This document shows positions 1 through 5,515 of a stretch of DNA of 8,936 nt, piece by piece (the stretch's first letter is position 1; each line of letters starts with the position of its first letter). The stretch is from NCBI GenBank assembly GCA_005883445.1, contig VAZL01000188.1:1-8936 (forward strand), given 5' to 3'. A model generated the notes under the pieces. That model was given only the letters and a program-made list of their open reading frames with translations, had not been told where the DNA came from and did not search any database. This DNA is from Alphaproteobacteria bacterium (lineage in GTDB: Bacteria > Pseudomonadota > Alphaproteobacteria > Rhizobiales > Xanthobacteraceae). The position numbers were made by a program, and so were the translations under genes.

Positions 1-69
1 GCAAATGTTGTCGGCTTTGCCCCCGAAAGCGGACCGCCGACGTGGCCGATTTATGAGTACACGCCCTAG
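1..69 (+). other. Open frame fragment at left edge, possible dispersed-repeat remnant
   Basis: A reading frame is open from base 1 to a TAG at 67-69, giving a 22-residue tail that ends PIYEYTP. From memory, the stretch around 8-33 resembles a short dispersed sequence often mis-annotated as small proteins in Bradyrhizobium genomes (the SALPPKAD-type translations in another frame). That likeness is recall, not a search result. The 3' part (44-70) doubles as the left arm of the palindrome described separately. It could be the end of a truncated gene cut by the window edge, or simply repeat DNA. Confidence 0.25.
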
Positions 70-74
70 CTAGG
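69..74. repeat. Left target-site duplication GCTAGG
   Basis: GCTAGG abuts the left IS end (TGTGAG starts at 75) and is repeated exactly right after the right IS end. It fits the NCTAGN consensus and 6-bp duplication reported for Bordetella IS481 and IS1002. Confidence 0.85.
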
Positions 75-97
75 TGTGAGCTTTCAGTAGGTTGTCC
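75..97 (+). repeat. IS481-type left terminal inverted repeat
   Basis: It begins TGTGAGC and ends AGGTTGTCC. Compared with the reverse complement of 1088-1110 it matches at 16 of 23 positions, with the inner nine bases identical. Confidence 0.8.
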
Positions 98-157
98 ATC
101 CGGTTCTGACCGAGGAAGCTGAGGTTGCTGAAGCTTCAGAATCCAACGGAGAACCGG

Positions 158-1115
158 ATGAACGTGCATAAGAATGCCCGGCTGACGCCGCGCGGTCGAG
201 AGCGGATTGTGCTGCAGGTCGAGAGCGGGCAGACGCCGGAGGCCGTCGCGCAAGCCGTAGGCGTCTGCCCGCGGACCGTTCGAAAATGGGTTGATCGGTA
301 CCGTCGCGAAGGCTTGGCGGGATTGCACGATCGGTCATCCCGGCCGCATAGATTGCGGCAGCCGACGCCTCAAGCGGTGGTCGCGGAGATCGAGCAGCTA
401 CGCCGACAGCGCTGGACAGGCAAGCAAATCGCCGCCGAGACGGGCGTCTCACCAGCTACAGTCAGCCGTGTTCTGCGTCGGCTGGGGCTGAACAAGCTTA
501 GTGCCCTGGAGCCGGCCGAACCGGTCCGGCGTTATGAACGCGAAAAACCGGGCGAGCTCATCCATCTCGATATCAAAAAGCTCGGCCGCATCGGCTCCGT
601 GGGCCATCGCATCACCGGGCGATATCCCGGCGCGGTCAATCGCCACCACGGCATCGGTTGGGAGTTTGTCCATGTCTGCATCGATGATGCCTCACGGATC
701 GCGTTCGTGCAGGTCCTGGCCGATCAGCGCAAGGAGAGTGCAGTCGCTTTCCTGGAGGCCGCCGTCGCTCATTTTGCAAAACTTGGCGTCCGGATCGAGC
801 GCGTAATGACGGACAATAGCTCGTGCTACCAGTCAAAAAGCTTCCGAGCCGCCTGCAAACGCCGCGGCCTTCGTCAAATCTTCACCAAGCCCTTACACTC
901 CGAAGACCAATGGAAAGGCCGAACGCTTCATTCAAACAGCACTGCGTGAATGGGCCTACGCTCGCGCCTACCACAACTCAGATCAGCGATCGGTTGAGCT
1001 GCTTCATTGGCTTCATCGCTACAACTGGCATCGGCCACATGGTAGCTTGAAAGCCAACACGCCCATCAGTCGCCTCGGCCTATCCGAGGACAACCTGTTG
1101 AGGCTCCACAGCTAG
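158..1115 (+). pseudogene. IS481-family transposase, frameshifted by one extra base
   Basis: This is a DDE-type transposase that would cut and join the element ends. The ATG at 158 is preceded by GGAGA at 148-152. The N-terminal third carries helix-turn-helix segments (QTPEAVAQAVGVCPRTVRKW, then SPATVSRVLRRLGL). The rve-type catalytic core follows, with the first Asp in LIHLDIKK and the second in VMTDNSS. At 893/894 an extra T (CCC TTA instead of CCC TAC) throws the frame, which then stops at 947-949. The +1 frame continues with TPKTNGKAERF, holding the catalytic Glu, then RPHGSLKANTPISRLGL, and stops at the TAG 1113-1115. Restored, the protein would be 318 residues, a normal family length. 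The lesion separates the two Asp from the Glu, so the zero-frame product should be inactive. The stop codon lies in the duplicated target outside the IS. Confidence 0.9.
1088..1110 (-). repeat. IS481-type right terminal inverted repeat
   Basis: Read on the minus strand it begins TGTGGAGCC and ends AGGTTGTCC, mirroring the left end. It overlaps the last codons of the transposase, as is common in this family. Confidence 0.8.
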
Positions 1116-1116
1116 G
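1111..1116. repeat. Right target-site duplication GCTAGG
   Basis: This is an exact copy of 69-74, directly after the terminal CCACA of the IS. Its TAG at 1113-1115 is in frame with the 3' part of the transposase and acts as its stop codon. Confidence 0.85.
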
Positions 1117-1215
1117 GCGCGCATCTCATAAATTGCGGCCGCTCAGCAATCGCTGACGGATGAGCGGACATGCGGGGAGATCCGAAGGGTGGCAAAGCAC
1201 GAAATCGCTGCGCGA

Positions 1216-1234
1216 TCGCCCGGTGCGCGGGCGA
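1216..1234 (-). terminator. Hairpin downstream of the ThDP-enzyme pseudogene
   Basis: TCGCCCG and CGGGCGA form a perfect 7-bp GC-rich stem around a 5-base loop, about 50 bp past the stop of the minus-strand gene. No clear T-run follows on the minus strand, so a classical intrinsic terminator is uncertain. It is the only obvious structure between the IS and that gene (1116-1281). Confidence 0.3.
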
Positions 1235-1281
1235 CCTAACCGCGAGCGCAGTTACCTCAGGAGAGAGCTTGTCTCACTAAA

Positions 1282-2866
1282 TCAGCTGTGCCAGCGGAAC
1301 TGCTGCGGCTTGCGGGCGGAGCCCTGCGAGATCACGACATTGACGAGGGCGGGGCCGCGGAAGCGCATCGCCTCGTCGAGGGCGCCGCGCAGGTCCTTCG
1401 GGTCTTCGACAAAGAAGCCCTTGCCGCCGAAGGCCTCCATCACCCTGTCATACCGGGCACCGTAAATCAGTGCGTTGGGCTTCATGTTGAACATCGGGCT
1501 TTCCGGGATCTCCGGCATGCCGGGGCCGATGCCGCCATTGTTCAAGACGACGATCTTGGCCGGGAAGTTGTAACGGACCAGCGTCTCCATCTCCATGCCC
1601 GAAAAGCCGATTGCCGAGTCGCCCGAGAGGTGGATGACCGGCCGGTCGGGATGCACGACGCAGGCGGCGATGGCGTGACCGAGGCCGACGCCCATCGTCC
1701 CGTAGGTGCCGGCGTTGAGGCAGGAACGGGCGCTGAAGCTCGGCAATTGGGTGAGGCCGATATCCATCGTGCCGGCGCCCTCGGCGCTGAGGATCGCGTT
1801 CTTTGGCATCCAGGCGGCGACGTCGCGCAAGGCCCGGAAATAATTGGCCGGCGCCTCGTCATCGTCTATCTGCGGCCGGACCTGCGCCGCGTTCTCATCC
1901 GCCTTCTTCGCAATCATCTGCCGCCACGGCGTGTCCTTCGGATAGAACCACTGGCGGCCGGCGAGCGCCTGGTTGAGCTGCCCGACGATTGCCTTGCCGT
2001 CACCGACCAGCGCCACTTCCGTCGCCTTGTTATGGCCGATCTCCTCGGGCGCAATGTCGAGCTGGATAACCTTGACGTCCTTCGCATAGCGCGGCGGCTG
2101 GCCGAAATGAAAGATCCAGTTGAACCGCGTCCGGCATCACGCCCTTGCCCATCGGCGAACGCAGGAACGGCAGTTGGGTGCGCTCGATGAACGCGCGGAC
2201 TTCGTTCTCGGCGCGCGACCATGCCATGCCCTTGCCGATGAGAACGAGCGGCCGGTCGGCCCGTTGGAGCAGATTCAGCGCCGCCTCGATGTTCTCCATC
2301 GGCGCCACCATGCGCGGCGGGTCGGGCGCGCGCTCGACATGGACGACTTTGTCGACGTCGCATTTGCCGGTGATGATGTCGTCGGGCACGTCGAGGTAGG
2401 TAGCGCCGGGGCGGCCATAGATCGCGTTCCGGGTTGCCATCTCGACATAATAGGGGATGCGCTGGACGCTCTCGATGCCGTGCGCGAATTTGCAGAACGG
2501 CGAGGCGATCAGCACCTGGCGCTCTTCCTGGAATGCGCCCATGCCGCCGCGATAGGTCTCCGAGGCGCCGCCAAACAGGATCATTGGCCAGCAATTTTGC
2601 TGGGCATTGGCGAGGCCGGAGAGACCGTGCACCACGCCGGGGCCGGTCACAACGATGCAGGCGCCCGGGCGGCCGGTCAGATAGCCGTAGGCCTGCGCCG
2701 CGTAGGAGGCAGCCTGCTCGTTGCGCATGCCGATATAGGCAACGCCTTCCTTCTGTGCGGCTGCCGCGATCGGGGTGATCGGAAACCCAACGACCCCGAA
2801 CAGGTGATCGATGCCCTGCTGTTTGAGGCTCCTCGCTATCAGGGTCGCGCCGTCGACTTCGCTCAT
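1282..2866 (-). pseudogene. 2-hydroxyacyl-CoA lyase / oxalyl-CoA decarboxylase-like ThDP enzyme, internal frameshifting deletion
   Basis: The intact enzyme would use thiamine diphosphate to break the C1-C2 bond of a 2-hydroxyacyl-CoA (or decarboxylate oxalyl-CoA) in the cytosol. The ATG at 2866 has a strong AGGAGGA site at 2871-2877. The first frame gives the PYR domain with catalytic Glu50 in GMRNEQAASYAA, then the AFQEERQ and GRPGATYLDVPDDI segments of the family. It fails after GKGVMPDA near 2130. Another frame resumes with FNWIFHFGQPPRYAKD and continues through LVGDGKAIVGQLN, EGAGTMDIG, GTYGTMGVGLG and the ThDP/Mg motif GDSAIGFSG...VVLNN, ending RKPQQFRWHS. By comparison with E. coli oxalyl-CoA decarboxylase about 25 residues are missing at the break (net loss near 74 bp). 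Restored length is about 552 residues, normal for the family. The RKPQ-F-W tail resembles HACL1 more than oxalyl-CoA decarboxylase. The second fragment has an internal ATG at 2016 but would lack the PYR domain. Confidence 0.85.
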
Positions 2867-2939
2867 GCTTTCCTCCTCGTACCCCAGGCGCGAGATTACG
2901 CATTGATGGCAAGCCCGCGAAAGGGGTTTGCGCTTGACT

Positions 2940-2979
2940 TACCGGTGAGCGACTCACGGCGTCTGGCGGCTACCGGTGA
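2940..2979. promoter_or_regulatory. Paired TACCGGTGA sites upstream of the ThDP-enzyme gene
   Basis: The 134-bp gap between the TetR gene and the ThDP-enzyme gene holds two direct copies of TACCGGTGA, at 2940-2948 and 2971-2979, each containing the palindrome ACCGGT. Their starts are 31 bp apart, close to three helical turns, the spacing expected for two regulator dimers on one DNA face. The first also overlaps a GTGAG/CTCAC inverted repeat (2944-2956). No convincing minus-strand promoter boxes are visible next to them. The assignment as binding sites is inference. Confidence 0.35.
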
Positions 2980-3000
2980 AGCAACCCGGCACGCCCTTAC

Positions 3001-3804
3001 TTAACGGCGCTTCGTCGAGCGCCTCAATTTCTTATTTCGCCTACCGGCGCTTTTGGCAGTTCCGCCGCCCACCCGTTTCCGGGTGTTACGCCCTTGGCAC
3101 TGATCCATTTCTGAGCGTGGAAACTTCGGATATTTGCCAAACACAATCCCTTCAACCAGACGCCAATAGGCTTCGGCAACTCGGGGGTCCCCAGGCGACA
3201 AATCGCTGACCACTTCCATCTCAGGCCCGAATCCGGAAAGCGTCGCGGTGAGACTCACCATCATATAGTGGAAAAGGATGGGCTCGACCTTCGGAAGCAA
3301 GTTCTCGTTTTGGGCTGCGCTGATTTGGGGAACCAAGCGGTCGATAAGCGGCCTTAGGACGGTCTTCGCGACCCAGCGCAGCCGCGGATTACGGGACAAC
3401 GCCTCTTGCCTCATGAAACGATGGAACTCGGGAAAGGCGGCGGTGTATTGGAACACGGCGCGATATTCCTCACGCAAGCGCTCGAGCGTTGACACCGGCG
3501 CTTGCTCCGGAACACGGAGGTCCCATTCCTCACGGATGCGCGTGAACGCGTGTTCGGCCGCGGCGCGCCAGAGAATGTCCTTGCTCCGATAGTGATACGT
3601 AATCAGGGGATGTTGCAGGCCTGTTCGATCGGCAATGCGCCTGATGCTTGCGCCCTCAAAGCCTCGCTCCGCGAATTCCGCGATCGCCGCGTTCAGAATG
3701 GCCGCGCGCGTGGCAAGAGCACGCTGCTGCTGCGCGCGCGTTTTGCGGTGGCGCTGGCCGTGACGAACGGACTTGGCGGCGCCGTGGGGGCTACGCTCGT
3801 TCAT
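3001..3804 (-). CDS. TetR/AcrR-family transcriptional regulator
   Basis: A 267-residue DNA-binding repressor that would release its operator on binding a small effector. The N-terminal domain spans about residues 28-80, with RAAILNAAIAEFAERGFEG followed by the helix-turn-helix SIRRIADRTGL and the recognition-helix region PLITYHYRSKD, the classical TetR signature. The remaining helices (about 90-225) form the effector-binding and dimer domain and match no ligand class I can name. The length exceeds the usual 190-220 residues because of a basic N-terminal lead and a Lys/Arg-rich C-terminal tail (KLRRSTKRR). The ATG at 3804 has a modest AAGG site at 3811-3814. It lies 101 bp after the NTF2-like gene and 134 bp before the ThDP-enzyme gene on the same strand, so it probably controls this block and itself. 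The palindrome at 7395-7412 is its best candidate operator. Confidence 0.9.
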   Translation of the reverse strand: MNERSPHGAAKSVRHGQRHRKTRAQQQRALATRAAILNAAIAEFAERGFEGASIRRIADRTGLQHPLITYHYRSKDILWRAAAEHAFTRIREEWDLRVPEQAPVSTLERLREEYRAVFQYTAAFPEFHRFMRQEALSRNPRLRWVAKTVLRPLIDRLVPQISAAQNENLLPKVEPILFHYMMVSLTATLSGFGPEMEVVSDLSPGDPRVAEAYWRLVEGIVFGKYPKFPRSEMDQCQGRNTRKRVGGGTAKSAGRRNKKLRRSTKRR

Positions 3805-3817
3805 TATCCGCCTTGCT

Positions 3818-3830
3818 GTTGGAGTCCAAC
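3818..3830. promoter_or_regulatory. Small palindrome just upstream of tetR-type gene
   Basis: GTTGGA-G-TCCAAC is a perfect 6-bp inverted repeat around one base, 14 bp before the regulator's start codon. A one-base spacer is too tight for an RNA hairpin, so a protein-binding site is the likelier reading. It does not resemble the 18-bp palindrome at 7395, so it may serve another regulator or be chance. Confidence 0.25.
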
Positions 3831-3905
3831 CGATGTGCTAGGGAGCACTCGTTTCGGGCCCATGCTCGCTCTCTATGCGAATGCGCCGCCTTCGGGGGGA
3901 TGCCC

Positions 3906-4799
3906 TCAGAAGGGTCCGTTAGCGTTCTTCCACTGATTGCGCGGCGGAATGGGCGAGAGCACGTCCCAATGCTCCGCAATCTTTCCATTCTGCACTCGGA
4001 AAAGATCATAGTTCGCGGTGGGCGGCTCGGTACGTGCCTCGACCAGAGCGAGCACGAAGTTGCCTTCCGCTACATAGCGGCGAGGCACGAGGACCGGCGC
4101 GCCGCCGGGCTTCGCCACCTCCGAAACCCGCGATTTCATGCGCGCGACCCCATCACCAACTTTGGAGGCATGTTGGGTGTAATGATCACCGTCGATGAAT
4201 TCATCGACACGATCAAAACGCAACTCGACCGTCACGGCTTGCTTGAAGGCGCGAACGAGAGCGCGATTTGCTTCTGTCCGATCGCGATCAAGGACAGCGG
4301 TCGGACCATCGACCTGGGTGTGGCCGGACGGATTGGGGCCAACCTCGGGGTCTTGCCCGCCCCAATGTTCGACGATTTTTCCATCCTTGAAGCGAAACAG
4401 GTCGAAGGCGATCACCGGCCCCGCGAAGCCGCGCAGGCCTTCGTACTTCGAATGAAGCATGACGATGTCGCCATCCACGAGCGTGCGATAGATCGTGACG
4501 TTTGCCGTCGGGGAACTGGCGACCTCGGCCGCGAACGCCTTCAGGCCGGATAGTCCGTCGGCAATATTTGGATCGTGTTGCACGAACGGCTCCGAAAAGA
4601 GGCGATCAATAGCGGTTGGATTCCGATTTCGAAAGATCTCGATCATTGCCTGGCGCGCTGTTGCACCCAAGTCGGCGACGTCAGGGTGATTGGCGGCCTT
4701 CGATGGCTTCGGTGCTAAATCCGACAAGAGAAACGTGCCTCCTATCAAAGTCGCGAATACCAGCCACAATTGCGATGGAATCCGGGCTGCGCGCGGCAT
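3906..4799 (-). CDS. Exported protein with two tandem NTF2/SnoaL-like domains
   Basis: A 297-residue protein with a Sec-type signal: basic MPRAAR, hydrophobic LWLVFATLIGGTFLL, and a plausible cleavage site PSKA|AN after residue 35. Two copies of a SnoaL-like cone fold follow, about residues 46-165 and 180-290. Each has the hallmark order of a catalytic-type QHDPNIADG / QHASKVGDG segment and a closing FRFKDGKIVEHW / FRVQNGKIAEHW strand. Relatives are annotated as SnoaL-like aldol-condensation or NTF2-family proteins, usually single-domain and cytosolic. The double domain plus export is less common. It begins 9 bp after the stop of the enoyl-CoA hydratase-like gene, so it is translated from the same mRNA, although its own ribosome site is weak. 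An export step in an operon of CoA enzymes suggests a periplasmic substrate-binding or isomerising role, but no reaction can be assigned. Confidence 0.88.
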   Translation of the reverse strand: MPRAARIPSQLWLVFATLIGGTFLLSDLAPKPSKAANHPDVADLGATARQAMIEIFRNRNPTAIDRLFSEPFVQHDPNIADGLSGLKAFAAEVASSPTANVTIYRTLVDGDIVMLHSKYEGLRGFAGPVIAFDLFRFKDGKIVEHWGGQDPEVGPNPSGHTQVDGPTAVLDRDRTEANRALVRAFKQAVTVELRFDRVDEFIDGDHYTQHASKVGDGVARMKSRVSEVAKPGGAPVLVPRRYVAEGNFVLALVEARTEPPTANYDLFRVQNGKIAEHWDVLSPIPPRNQWKNANGPF

Positions 4800-4808
4800 G
4801 ATTGGAAC

Positions 4809-5506
4809 TCAGCGCCCGTGGAAGATCATGGCAGGGGGCTCGATGTTCTTGTCGAATGCCTTGGCGGTGTTTATGAAGCCGCGCGTGACATCCTCGGTGG
4901 CATGAAGCGGCATGGTGATATCCAGCATGACAGCATCGGCCGCTGGAACCCCGCCCGCGGACCATGCCTTCAACAAAGTGCGGACCGCTGCATAGGCCTT
5001 CGTCGGACCGTTTGCGAGAGTCGCCGCAAGTTCGGCCGCCGTGCTTTCAACCATCGAACTCGCCACCACATGGGTCGCAATACCCAGGTGGCCCGCGTCG
5101 GGATAAATCCAGTCGTGACTTCGACGCACCGGAATACGGCGTTGTCGGCCGCGACCAGAAAATCGCAGCTCAGAGCGAGTTCGAACCCCCCTCCGAAGGC
5201 GACACCCCTTACAGCCGCGACCGTCGGCACGCGCAAAATCTCAAGAGCTCGGTAGGAAGCGTTCACCTCAGCAACGAAGGTGCGGAACCAATCGATGTGC
5301 TTGCCGGGCCACTCGCGCACTTCGCCGCCAAAGCTGAAATCCTCCCCTTCCGACGAGATCACCAACGCCCGTATATCGCTGCTACTTGCTTCGTGGACCG
5401 CGTCTCGCAGACAATGCGAGAATTGCAGATCAAGTCGGTTGTACGGCGGATTGGCAAGAACGATGCGGCCGATCGACCCTTGGCGTTCAAAGCGAATTGT
5501 CTTCAT
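4809..5506 (-). pseudogene. Enoyl-CoA hydratase/isomerase (crotonase) family, internal frameshifting deletion
   Basis: The intact protein would hydrate or isomerise an acyl-CoA in the cytosol. The ATG at 5506 is led by AGGAG at 5512-5516, overlapping the stop of the hydrolase gene. The first frame shows both oxyanion-hole segments (EDFSFGGEV about residues 55-63 and GVAFGGGFELALSCDF about 101-116), with Glu109 and Glu129 at the places of the two crotonase catalytic acids. It fails after TTGFIP (residue 136), near 5095. A second frame resumes with AGHLGIATHVV and runs through ANGPTKAYAAVRTLLKAW to the stop at 4809-4811. The usual stretch between these blocks (the GGTQRL-type helix to the GLV strand) is missing: roughly 30-35 residues, with net loss leaving remainder 1 modulo 3. 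Restored length would be about 265 residues, normal for the family. The N-terminal frame alone holds the catalytic acids but lacks the C-terminal trimer helices. Confidence 0.85.
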
Positions 5507-5515
5507 GGCGCACTC

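Larger units (their letters stand above)
75..1110 (+). mobile_element. IS481-family insertion sequence, 1036 bp, transposase frameshifted
   Basis: The element is bounded by imperfect terminal inverted repeats that start TGTG on both sides and share the block AGGTTGTCC, with 16 of 23 positions matching ungapped. It is flanked by a 6-bp GCTAGG duplication. One transposase gene fills nearly the whole length, which matches the usual IS481 size of about 1 kb. The clean duplication implies one simple insertion with no later rearrangement across the ends. The transposase carries a +1-base lesion, so this copy is probably not self-mobile, although its ends look usable if an active relative is present. 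It lies beyond the 3' end of the ThDP-enzyme pseudogene and interrupts no gene I can see. Confidence 0.9.
44..1140. repeat. Interrupted palindrome flanking the IS (arms 44-70 and 1111-1140)
   Basis: The bases just outside the insertion sequence are inverted copies of each other. GGCCG at 44-48 matches CGGCC at 1136-1140, ATTTATGAG at 49-57 matches CTCATAAAT at 1125-1133, and GCCCTAG at 63-69 matches the complementary end at 1112-1118. Removing the IS and one copy of its 6-bp duplication rebuilds a palindrome of nearly 60 bp whose core GCCCTAGCTAGGGC is perfect over 14 bp, with a 2-bp and a 1-bp mismatch bulge farther out. The 4-bp offset between the two arms relative to the IS ends is what target duplication predicts. 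The original element may have been a bidirectional terminator, a REP-like hairpin or the abutting ends of another mobile element. Confidence 0.7.

Noticed and set aside
44..1140. Composite or longer transposon ending at the outer arms
   Set aside because: No duplication is visible outside 44 or 1140, whereas the ends at 75 and 1110 have an exact 6-bp duplication fitting the family target.
1288..2190. Long plus-strand open frame (300 residues) opposite the ThDP enzyme
   Set aside because: It is antisense to a recognised gene, has no family likeness, and is rich in Arg/Asp/Gly as expected from high-GC mirror frames.
2934..2940. TTGACTT resembling a plus-strand -35 box
   Set aside because: No matching -10 follows at 16-18 bases, and nothing on the plus strand there needs a promoter.
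1914..2957. Minus-strand 347-residue frame overlapping the lyase-like gene
   Set aside because: It is an out-of-frame Arg-rich shadow with no motifs; the true frames carry all family motifs.
2120..3004. Second long plus-strand open frame (294 residues) opposite the same gene
   Set aside because: It is a mirror frame of the N-terminal half of the lyase-like gene and crosses its ribosome site and the intergenic repeats.
3889..3914. CCTTC/GAAGG inverted repeat after the NTF2-like gene as a terminator
   Set aside because: A 5-bp stem around a loop of about 15 bases with no T-run is too weak to call.
3648..4553. Plus-strand open frame of 301 residues spanning parts of the TetR and NTF2-like genes
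   Set aside because: It overlaps two well-supported minus-strand genes and shows no domain.
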